Source: Actinomycetota bacterium (GTDB lineage Bacteria; Actinomycetota; Thermoleophilia; Solirubrobacterales; 70-9). Taken from it: 16,552 bases of DNA. This document shows positions 7,254 to 13,921 of this stretch, in pieces (positions within the stretch are counted from its first letter, which is position 1; each line of letters begins with the position of its first letter). Location: positions 1 to 16,552 of the forward strand of contig VAYK01000160.1 of assembly GCA_005884985.1 (NCBI GenBank), given 5' to 3'. A program made the position numbers and the translations under genes. The notes beneath the pieces were generated by a model. It worked only from the letters and a program-made list of their open reading frames with translations, had not been told where the DNA came from and made no database searches.

Positions 7254-8270
7254 TCAGTCGAACACGTAGAGCATCGCCAGGGCGGCGCCGACCCACGTGA
7301 CCCCGGCGAAGATCATCCCCGGGTCCCGGGTGAGGATCGCCGCGGTGGAGCGCGTGTCCTGGCGGTCGTAGATCAGGTACAGGTACCGAAAGATTCCGTA
7401 CAGCACCGAGGGGGCGGTGGCGAGCATTCGGCTGCCGATCAAAGGGCTGTTGACCGCGTAGATCGCGTAGCTCATGATCGCCGCGGCGGTGACCATGGCA
7501 ACCGTCTGGTCGAGGAACGGCAGCGAGTAGTGCTCGAGCACCGGGCGGGTCACCTGCGACCCCGCCGCCCCCGCATCCGGCTCCGCCGGATGAACGGTCG
7601 CCTCCGGCTCCCTGACAGACGAGGAGGCGGCGGGCATTGATTCCTCCGACATCGCCTCCTGGCGCCGCTTGGTGAACCCGAGGAAGAGGGCGAGCATCGC
7701 GGTGCACAAGAGCAGCCATTGCGAGGCGTGCGCCTCGACCGCGACTGCGCCGGCGACGACGCGGAGGATGAACAGGGAGGCGATCGTCATCACGTCGAGG
7801 ATCACGAGACGCTTGATGACCAGGGAGTAGGCGACGGTGATCACCCCGTAAAGCGCCACGAACCCGGCCACCTCGGCAGAGACCGCGGCCAGGGCCACCC
7901 CCACGCCGATCACCGTCAGGACCGCGGCGGAACCCCAGGCGAGCGGCGTGGCGAGAGCGCCACTGGCGATCGGGCGACGGCGCTTCTCGGGGTGCCGACG
8001 ATCGAACGGCGCGTCGCACAGGTCGTTGAACAGGTAGCCCGCGCTGGAGATGGCGCAGAAGGCCACGAAGGTAACCGCGGCGTCGACGACCTGAGGCGAC
8101 TGGTCGAGCTTCTGGGAGAACAGAAGCCCCGCGAACACGAGCAGGTTCTTGATCCACTCCGACGGCCGCATCGCGACGAGCAGCGCCACCGGCGTCGATC
8201 TGGCGGCCGGGGCGGGCGGCGACTCGGCGACGCGGGGAGCGGGCGGCCGCTCCTCGGTCAGCGTCTCCAT
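7254..8270 (-). CDS. UbiA-family prenyl-phosphate transferase, DPPR-synthase type
   Basis: The product is 338 residues from ATG 8270. A start at 8345 would add 25 residues and overlap the upstream gene by 65 nt; neither start has a strong ribosome site. After a proline/alanine-rich N-terminus, MRPSEWIKN (34-42) and NDLCDAPFDRRHP (82-94, the NDxxDxxxD Mg2+-diphosphate motif) precede several membrane helices. KRRQE (201-205) matches the second motif (KRxxE) of decaprenyl-phosphate 5-phosphoribosyltransferase, the mycobacterial UbiA that makes DPPR for cell-wall arabinose. The polar loop at about 206-245 is longer than I expect for the family and rich in Ala, Ser, Glu and Pro. It starts 10 nt after AgpS and is surely co-transcribed. 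Membrane prenyl-phosphate transferase is firm; the exact acceptor is inferred. Confidence 0.82.
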   Translation of the reverse strand: METLTEERPPAPRVAESPPAPAARSTPVALLVAMRPSEWIKNLLVFAGLLFSQKLDQSPQVVDAAVTFVAFCAISSAGYLFNDLCDAPFDRRHPEKRRRPIASGALATPLAWGSAAVLTVIGVGVALAAVSAEVAGFVALYGVITVAYSLVIKRLVILDVMTIASLFILRVVAGAVAVEAHASQWLLLCTAMLALFLGFTKRRQEAMSEESMPAASSSVREPEATVHPAEPDAGAAGSQVTRPVLEHYSLPFLDQTVAMVTAAAIMSYAIYAVNSPLIGSRMLATAPSVLYGIFRYLYLIYDRQDTRSTAAILTRDPGMIFAGVTWVGAALAMLYVFD

Positions 8271-8280
8271 GTGCGGAAGG

Positions 8281-9900
8281 TTAGGGGTCAAGGAGGACCC
8301 CCGGGTTGAGGACCCCGGCGGGGTCGACGGCTCGCTTCGCGGCACGGAGGGCCTCGGCGAAGGGGTCGGGGTGCTGGCGCTCGTACCAGGGGCGATGGTC
8401 GCGGCCCACGGCGTGGTGGTGGGTGATCGTGCCTCCGGTGGCGATGACGGTCTCCGAGACCGCCACCTTGACCTCGTCCCACTGCTCGACCTCGCCGCCG
8501 CGCTTCGCGGGGCAAAGCACCGTGTAGTAGGGAGCCGGGCCGTCCGGATAGACGTGCGTGAAGCGGCAGGAAAGCCGCGGCGATCCCGGACCGTCCGGCG
8601 CCGCGCCGCACGCCTCGGCGATCGCGCGGCGGGCCGTCTCCATCACCCGTGCGTGGAATTCCGGGAAGCGCTCCCAGGTGATCGCCGTCTCGAACGTGTC
8701 CGAGAGGACGCCGACCGCCACGAAGGTGTCACGGAGGTACGGGGCAGCGAGGAAGGCATGCCGCCAAGCGCCAACGGGGTCGTCCCGGCTCCCCTTCCCC
8801 TTCACCGCACCCGGCTCGCCGCCGTGGTCGCGGGCCGCTTCGAGTGCGACCCGCATCGGCTCGTCGACCGGGTGGTGGGCGGACTCGAACCCGAGCACGA
8901 GCAGGGCCTTCCCCGGCGGTCCGGCGTGAGTGAGCTCGGACTCCGCCGGGTCGAGCAGCCGGCAGTTGGAGGGGTTGAGGCCCGACTGGGCCAGCTCCCG
9001 GACCGCCTCGGCACCGCCGGCGAAGGAGTCGAAGGGGACACCAGCCGAGAGCTTCCAGCGAGGCCGCTCCCGGACCCGCACCCAGGCCTCGGTGATCACC
9101 CCGAGGATCCCCTCGGAGCCGAGCAGGAGACGGTCGGGGCTGGGGCCGGCCCCAGAGCCCGGAAGCCTCCGGCTCTGCCAGACGCCGCGCGGGGTGATCG
9201 CCCGCACGGACTCGACCAGGTCGTCGATGTGGGTGTAGAGGGTCGCGAAGTGCCCGCCGGCGCGGGTCGCGATCCAGCCGCCCAGGGTGGAGAGCTCGAA
9301 CGACTGCGGGAAGTGGCGCAGCGTCAGCCCGTGCTCGCGGAGCTGGTCCTCGAGCAGGGGCCCCGCGGCACCGGCCTGAATCCGCGCCGCGCGCGAGACG
9401 TCATCCACCTCGAGCACTCTGTCGAGGCGGCGCAGGTCGATCGTCACGACCCCGGCGTAGGCGTCGCCGACCCGCGGCTCGACCCCGCCGACGACACTCG
9501 TCCCGCCCCCGTAGGGGATCGCCGCCAGCCGCTCCTCGGCGCACCAGGCGAGCACCGACTCGAGCTCGCGCTCGTCGCCGGGATGGGCGACCAGGTCCGG
9601 CGGGTTCTCGATCTGGCCCCGGAATCCGCGCACGACGTCGCGGTAACCCCTGCCGAGCGCGTGCGAGACGCGTTCATACGAGTCTGAGCGCATCAGGTGC
9701 GAGAGCGGCGGCGGCGGCTCAACGCGCGGCCGCGACAGCTCGATCGCCTCCAGCGGCACCGGATCCTCGACCTCCGTGGCGCCGAAGCCGAGCTGCTCGC
9801 GCACACCCGCCGCCTCCGCCTGGAGCTGCTCGCGGTTGAGCGCCTGGTCCTCGAACCCCCAGCCCCAGTGCTTGCGCCGCCGGGTCGCCGCGTCTACCAG
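8281..9900 (-). CDS. FAD-dependent alkyl-DHAP synthase-like enzyme (AgpS family), probable CTG start
   Basis: The product is about 539 residues in the VAO/PCMH FAD fold. Alkylglycerone-phosphate synthase replaces the acyl chain of acyl-DHAP with a fatty alcohol, making the ether bond. Visible marks are PYGGGTSVVGG (about 129-139, FAD PP-loop), FPQSFELSTLGGWIATRAGG (FAD binding), CRFTHVYPDGPAPYYT with a Tyr pair near 458-459, and GGTITHHHAVGRDH with a His triplet at about 494-496, which is the AGPS active-site pattern. The first ATG/GTG in frame (GTG 9804) would cut off RRRKHWGWGFEDQAL, which looks like genuine N-terminal protein. I therefore start at CTG 9900, preceded by GAGGGG at 6 nt. The start overlaps the upstream gene's stop by 7 nt. 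A DprE1-like oxidase is the main alternative, but the HHH motif argues against it. Confidence 0.85.
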   Translation of the reverse strand: MVDAATRRRKHWGWGFEDQALNREQLQAEAAGVREQLGFGATEVEDPVPLEAIELSRPRVEPPPPLSHLMRSDSYERVSHALGRGYRDVVRGFRGQIENPPDLVAHPGDERELESVLAWCAEERLAAIPYGGGTSVVGGVEPRVGDAYAGVVTIDLRRLDRVLEVDDVSRAARIQAGAAGPLLEDQLREHGLTLRHFPQSFELSTLGGWIATRAGGHFATLYTHIDDLVESVRAITPRGVWQSRRLPGSGAGPSPDRLLLGSEGILGVITEAWVRVRERPRWKLSAGVPFDSFAGGAEAVRELAQSGLNPSNCRLLDPAESELTHAGPPGKALLVLGFESAHHPVDEPMRVALEAARDHGGEPGAVKGKGSRDDPVGAWRHAFLAAPYLRDTFVAVGVLSDTFETAITWERFPEFHARVMETARRAIAEACGAAPDGPGSPRLSCRFTHVYPDGPAPYYTVLCPAKRGGEVEQWDEVKVAVSETVIATGGTITHHHAVGRDHRPWYERQHPDPFAEALRAAKRAVDPAGVLNPGVLLDP

Positions 9901-9906
9901 TGAACG

Positions 9907-9912
9907 CCCCTC
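9907..9912 (-). promoter_or_regulatory. Ribosome binding site for the CTG start of the AgpS-like gene
   Basis: On the minus strand GAGGGG lies six bases before CTG at 9900, inside the last codons of the upstream SDR gene. It decides the start, because no ATG, GTG or TTG precedes the conserved-looking N-terminus in this frame. Confidence 0.5.
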
Positions 9913-11474
9913 ATCAGGTACGCGAAGGCAACCTGCTCCCTGGACGCCTCCTCGGTGGTTGCGTCCGCGGTCCTGGGTCCGGTCCGGACCTCCTCGCCGC
10001 GGGCCGCGCGCGAGTCGGGGAACAGCTTGTAGGCGCTGTTCAGGATGTAGTCGATCGACTTCGGGTTGATGGCGTAGAGGAGCTGGCCGAGGGTCCCGAG
10101 CGGGGTGGCGATCCGCTTCGGCTCGTGGATGATCGCCTCGCAGATCATGTCGGCCGCCTTCTCCGGAGTGATCGTCGGGAAGCGGTTGTACATCTTCGTC
10201 GGCGCGATCATCGGCGTTCGCACCAGCGGCATGTGGATCGTCGTGATCGTCACGCCGTCGTCGACGATCTCCGAGGCGATGCAGCGGGAGAAGGCGTCCA
10301 GGGCGGCCTTCGAGGCGACGTAGGCCGAGAAACGAGGGGTGTTGGTCTGCACGCCGATCGAGCTGACGTTGACGATCTGGCCCGAGCGGCGCTCGCGCAT
10401 CACCGGCAATAGCTTCAGGATCAGCCTCACCGCCCCGAAATAGTTGAGCTGCATCGTGCGCTCGAAGTCGTGGAAGCGGTCGTAGGACAGGGCGATCGAG
10501 CGGCGGATCGAGCGCCCGGCGTTGTTGACCAGGACGTCCACGTGGCCATGTTGGGCGAGCACCTCGTCCGCCATCCGGTCGATGTCATCCATGTCCGACA
10601 GATCGCAGCGATGCACGTGGGCGGTGCCGCCGCGCCTTTCGATCAGCTCCCTGGTGTCCTCGAGCTTCTCCGGAGTTCGGGCGACGAGCAGGACCGTCCC
10701 GCCGGCGTCGGCGATCTTGAGCGCCGCCGAGCGCCCGATCCCCGAGGAGGCGCCGGTGACCAGCAACATGCGTCCCCGCACCGCCTTCTCCAGGGAGTCC
10801 CGGCCGCGCACCCGCCGCACCAGGCGCAGCACCTCGTCGGGGATCTGCTGCTCGACCACCTGGGTGGCCCCGCCGAGGAGTCCGGCCCTGCCTCGCACCG
10901 CACCCACCAGCGTGCGGTCGCGGAACAGGTCCGGGTCGAGGTGTCGCTCCCAGTAGTCCCAGAGCTTGTCGGCGTAGGACTCGAGCGGTGGCACCCTGAT
11001 GTCGGTGCCCGCGAGCGCGGCCTGGGCCTCGCGGGAGTCGAAGCTGGTCGGATAGTTGACGTAGGTCAGCACCGCTCTCGGGATGCCCAGATCGGCGAGC
11101 ACGCGATCCGCCACGAGGTCGAACGGCGGCGCCATGGCCAGCAGCGCTCGGACGACGGGCAAGAGCGCATCGACCGCGCCCGGCGGCACCCGTGCCGACG
11201 ACTGCGGCGCATGCGCCGCGCCGGCGAAGATGTCGATCACCTCGCCGGCGGTCTTCGGGTTCGGATCGGTGAGGCTGAAGGCCCTGCCGTCGAGGCCCTC
11301 CTGATCGGCGATGTGGTCCATCGCCCGGACGACGAAGTCGACCGGCACGAGGTTGATCTCCCGCCCCTCGACGCCGATCATCGGCACCCACTGCGGCACC
11401 GCGTTGCGGAGACGGCGGATCAGCTTGAAGAAGTAGTACGGCCCGTCGATCTTGTCCATCTCGCCCGTCTCCGA

Positions 11475-11500
11475 GTGGCCGACAACGGAAGTACGGGTGG
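11475..11500 (-). other. Junction of an internal deletion/frameshift in the reductase domain
   Basis: In the sense direction, CACCCGTACTTCC (frame of the N-terminal half, HPYF) runs directly into GTTGTCGGCCAC (frame of the C-terminal half, VVGH). The catalytic-Lys helix expected between them is missing. Confidence 0.8.
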
Positions 11501-12010
11501 CCGTCGAGGTTCTCGGCCTCCTCGAACATGTCCTCGCGCCAGGTCCCCTTGTAGAGGCCGGCGGCGGCGATCGAGCTGACCATGTGGACGTGCCCGGCCT
11601 CGACGGCCTCGGCGAATTCGACCATGTGGCGGGTGCCCTCGACGTTGGCGAGCCGCTGGCTCTCGGCATCGGCGGTCATGTCGTAGATCGCCGCCAGGTG
11701 GAACAGATGGTCGACGTCGCCCCTGAGGCGCGAGATGTCTTCATCTGAGATCCCCAGCCCGGGTTGGGAGATGTCACCTGCAACCCCGACGAGGCGCTCG
11801 GTGTCCGCCCCCCAACGGTTCCGCAGCTCCTCGAGGCGGCCCCTGGAGCCCTCGCGCACTAGCACGTAGATGTTCCCCTCGCGCTCGAGCAGCAGCTCCA
11901 CCAGGTTGCGACCGATGAAGCCGGTCCCTCCGGTGACGAAGTAGCTCATCTCCTCTCCTCCACGATCAGGATCCTGCGCAATCTCGGCCCTTCCGCGTCG
12001 CCCGTGACCC

Positions 12011-12016
12011 TACACT
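12011..12016 (+). promoter_or_regulatory. Candidate -10 element of a leaderless promoter
   Basis: TACACT (TANNNT type) is followed by seven bases and then ATG at 12024. This is the spacing seen in leaderless actinobacterial genes, where transcription starts at the A of ATG. No clear -35 is present. It lies in the 74-nt gap divergent to the reductase/SDR gene. Confidence 0.4.
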
Positions 12017-12023
12017 TCATCAA

Positions 12024-12077
12024 ATGACCACCACCCAGTCGCCTCGCCGTTCGGCTCGGCGCCAGGATCAGCGGTGA
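12024..12077 (+). CDS. Possible 17-residue leader ORF ahead of the zinc-ribbon gene
   Basis: The reading frame begins ATG ACC ACC ACC and encodes MTTTQSPRRSARRQDQR. Its TGA overlaps the GTG start of the next gene (GTGA). It has no ribosome site but sits correctly for leaderless translation after TACACT. The peptide is short, basic and unlike a known attenuator peptide. It may only serve to deliver ribosomes to the downstream start, or it may be chance. Confidence 0.3.
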   Translation: MTTTQSPRRSARRQDQR

Positions 12078-12379
12078 GTCTTCATCTCCCTACCGACCCC
12101 GGCGACCCAGGCCAGCCGAGGACGAAGCTGGGTCGTGTCGACGGCTCGGAGGCGGGCGCCGAGCGGCGGCTGCTGCGCGACGGGATGCAGGTCCTGGCCC
12201 ATGGGGCGCTCGTCTGTCCGGACTGCGCGCTGCCGCTTGCGATCGGCGGCCAGGTGTCAGCCGGCATGCGGCTTCATTGCGGCTTCTGCGACCACGCGGC
12301 CGCGGCGCGCGAGTTCATCGCCGAGGACGTCTACGACACCCTCGCCAACGAGGTCTACCTCGTAGCCCGCGTCGCCTAG
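12074..12379 (+). CDS. Small zinc-ribbon-like protein of unknown function
   Basis: The product is 101 residues, GTG start, with AGGA (12064-12067) six bases upstream. Two Cys pairs, CPDC (about 48-51) and CGFC (about 69-72), are separated by a beta-hairpin-sized stretch. This is the layout of a four-cysteine zinc ribbon, probably structural and mediating nucleic-acid or protein contact. The N-terminal 30 residues are polar and probably disordered. The C-terminal AREFIAEDVYDTLANEVYLVARVA is a likely amphipathic helix plus strand. There is no membrane segment. It is divergent from the reductase/SDR operon and converges on the SHOCT membrane-protein gene. I do not recognise a named family, and the metal site is inferred from the Cys spacing. 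Confidence 0.72.
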   Translation: MSLHLPTDPGDPGQPRTKLGRVDGSEAGAERRLLRDGMQVLAHGALVCPDCALPLAIGGQVSAGMRLHCGFCDHAAAAREFIAEDVYDTLANEVYLVARVA

Positions 12380-12400
12380 GGGCGCTCCCCACCCACCCGT

Positions 12401-12416
12401 CGGGCGGCTACGCCCG
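12401..12416. terminator. GC hairpin between converging genes
   Basis: CGGGCG, loop GCTA, CGCCCG forms a perfect 6-bp GC stem in the 49-nt gap between the zinc-ribbon gene and the converging membrane-protein gene. It could stop transcription in both directions. There is no T-tract. Confidence 0.35.
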
Positions 12417-12428
12417 CCGACCTCCCGC

Positions 12429-13730
12429 TCAGGCGCTGGCGAGGATGCGCGCCTTCTCGCGCTCGAGCTCCTCCGGGCTGAGCACTCCCGCCTCACTCAG
12501 CTTCGCGAGCCTCTCCAGTTGCTGGAGCCGCACTTCGGGGGACACGGTCTTCGAGGCGCCGGTCTCGCGGTGCCTGACTCGCGCCAAGCTCGTTCGCCAG
12601 CGTTCCGACCTTCGCTCCCAGGTCTCGTCGGGGAAGTCCCTGATCGCCTGCCACCGGAGCGCCTCCAAGCCCGCCACCAGAAGCGCGATCAAGACCAGCG
12701 ACGGGATCAGCCGCCGGGTCCCCTCGGTGGGGCTCCACCAGAACACCAGTCCGACGATCGCCGCCAACACCGCGTAGGCGATCCCGCGCTCGCGCAGCAG
12801 AGGCGTGATCGCGCGGCGAGCCGTAGCGCCAACCGACCCGGGACCGGCGAGCCAGGCGCCGAGCACGATCACGATTCCGTAGCCGATCATCGCGGTCCCC
12901 GAGTCACGCAGCAGCGAGGTGCCGATGTCCCAGGTCGAGCTGGCCGCCGGCTCCACGGCGGCGGTGTTGGTCAGCGAGTCGACGACCGCGGTGCCTGCCA
13001 GGTCGCGAGCAACCAGCACCGCGATCCCGATGACGATGAAGCTGAATCCCGAGGCGCGCAGTGCGCGGCGCCGCCAGCCGCGGGCGAGGTAGATAGCCAC
13101 GGCGTACAGGGCAAGGGCCACGGCCGGAAGCACGATCGCGAGCTTGCGCAGGAGGTTGACCAGGTCCTGGGCGAAGGAGAGCTCGTCGGCGCGCAGAACC
13201 TCGATCTGCGCGGCCTCTGGCGGCAACCTGCCCGCTGCACTCACGCCCACCTGTCCTCCCACCCGCTGGACGAGGGTGCCGAGGTCCAGGGTGACGACGC
13301 CGTTCTCGGTGGAGACCGTCTCGTTTCCGCCCTCGACGATGCCCAGGAACGTCGCGTGGGCACTCCGATTGGCCTTCTCCCATGCAAGCTGGACACGGGG
13401 ACGCTGCAGAGCCTCGAGCGCAACCCGGTCGGCGAGCTGACGCAACCCTCCTGCCGCCGGCCCGGCGAGGGGTTTCGCCCGCGGGGGAAGGACGCCGGAG
13501 AGCTGCTGCTCCACGTTGACGTTCCCGTACAGCGAGTCGACCAGGAACCCGGCGACCGCCTGCTGGATGTCCTTGTTCTCGAGCAGCTGGCTTGAGGTCT
13601 CGGTCCACGTGTCGGTCTCCAGGAGCTGGCGCTTCGCCCAGACGGCGAACACCGCGAAGAAGCCGATCACCGAGGCAAGGACGACGAGCGCGATGGCCGT
13701 GCGCCGCATCGGCAGGCTCTCGGCGGTCAT
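12429..13730 (-). CDS. Multi-pass membrane protein with C-terminal SHOCT domain
   Basis: The product is 433 residues. I start at ATG 13730 because AGGAGGG lies ten bases upstream; the longer frame to 13865 adds 45 residues that do not look like protein. Residues 13-32 form the first membrane segment. About 33-195 is a probably extracytoplasmic, mostly helical domain (DTWTETSSQLLENKDIQQAV). Membrane segments follow near 197-216, 229-247, 277-296, 317-332 and 341-358. The tail at about 402-431 (RLQQLERLAKLSEAGVLSPE and on) is a SHOCT motif, a short helical C-terminal element common in actinobacterial proteins and linked to oligomerisation. No enzyme motif is seen. It is divergent from the 2-oxoglutarate dehydrogenase gene across 191 nt. 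Function unknown; a membrane or envelope stress protein is one possibility. Confidence 0.82.
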   Translation of the reverse strand: MTAESLPMRRTAIALVVLASVIGFFAVFAVWAKRQLLETDTWTETSSQLLENKDIQQAVAGFLVDSLYGNVNVEQQLSGVLPPRAKPLAGPAAGGLRQLADRVALEALQRPRVQLAWEKANRSAHATFLGIVEGGNETVSTENGVVTLDLGTLVQRVGGQVGVSAAGRLPPEAAQIEVLRADELSFAQDLVNLLRKLAIVLPAVALALYAVAIYLARGWRRRALRASGFSFIVIGIAVLVARDLAGTAVVDSLTNTAAVEPAASSTWDIGTSLLRDSGTAMIGYGIVIVLGAWLAGPGSVGATARRAITPLLRERGIAYAVLAAIVGLVFWWSPTEGTRRLIPSLVLIALLVAGLEALRWQAIRDFPDETWERRSERWRTSLARVRHRETGASKTVSPEVRLQQLERLAKLSEAGVLSPEELEREKARILASA

Positions 13731-13740
13731 CGTCTGCGGT

Positions 13741-13747
13741 CCCTCCT
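13741..13747 (-). promoter_or_regulatory. Ribosome binding site fixing the start of the SHOCT membrane protein
   Basis: AGGAGGG on the minus strand lies ten bases before ATG 13730. It belongs to GCAAAGGA (plus strand TCCTTTGC at 13744-13751), which recurs 24 nt further upstream (13768-13775), a small direct repeat of unknown meaning. Confidence 0.6.
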
Positions 13748-13907
13748 TTGCAATGCCGGCGCGGCAGTCCTTTGCACGACTCGGCGGGATGCCCCGTGGG
13801 CACCGGCCGCGCACAGCACTCTCCCACATCGCAGGCGTCAGCGCCACCCTCTCGGCCAGGCCCATTTCACCCGCGCTTGACGCGCATCGGCGCCACCGGT
13901 CAGGTCA

Positions 13908-13913
13908 TACACT
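13908..13913 (+). promoter_or_regulatory. Candidate -10 element of the E2-E1 fusion gene
   Basis: TACACT lies eight bases before ATG 13922, nearly the same layout as at 12011. A TTGACG at 13877-13882 is too far away (25 nt) for a normal -35. A GGGAGG sits only two bases before the ATG, too close for a good ribosome site, so leaderless or near-leaderless translation is possible. Confidence 0.3.
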
Positions 13914-13921
13914 GGGAGGAG

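Larger units (their letters stand above)
9894..11949 (-). pseudogene. Fatty-acyl-CoA reductase / SDR two-domain protein, frameshifted by an internal loss
   Basis: This is one gene in two frames. From ATG 11949 (GGAGGAG just upstream), residues 1-155 are an extended-SDR acyl-CoA reductase N-terminus: VTGGTGFIGR (NAD(P) loop), HLFHLAAIYD, NVEGTRHMVEFA, HMVSSIAAAGLYKG and HPYFR. The frame then breaks at about 11486. VVGHSETGEMDKIDGPYYFF and 510 further residues follow in another frame to TAG 9894. The second part completes the reductase domain and adds a classical SDR domain (LLVTGASSGIG, VNNAGRSIRRS, YVASK). Mycobacterial AcrA1-type proteins share this two-domain plan and make fatty aldehydes or alcohols from acyl-CoA. 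Roughly 20-25 residues, including the expected Lys of YxxxK (Tyr153 is kept), are absent at the junction. It overlaps the AgpS-like gene by 7 nt. It is either a true pseudogene or an assembly error. Confidence 0.85.

Noticed and set aside
8149..9687. A 512-codon open frame on the plus strand opposite the AgpS-like gene
   Set aside because: Arg/Gly/Asp-rich shadow translation without domains; the opposite strand carries clear AgpS motifs.
8281..9900. DprE1 (decaprenylphosphoryl-ribose oxidase) identity for the FAD enzyme
   Set aside because: The HHH triplet, Tyr pair and FELSTLGGWIATRAGG stretch match alkyl-DHAP synthase better. I keep it only as an alternative.
11475..11500. Programmed ribosomal frameshift at the reductase/SDR junction
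   Set aside because: No slippery run is present, and conserved sequence is missing rather than merely shifted, so a deletion explains it better.
12429..13865. Longer 478-residue start of the SHOCT membrane protein
   Set aside because: The extra 45 residues look like non-coding translation, while ATG 13730 has a strong ribosome site.
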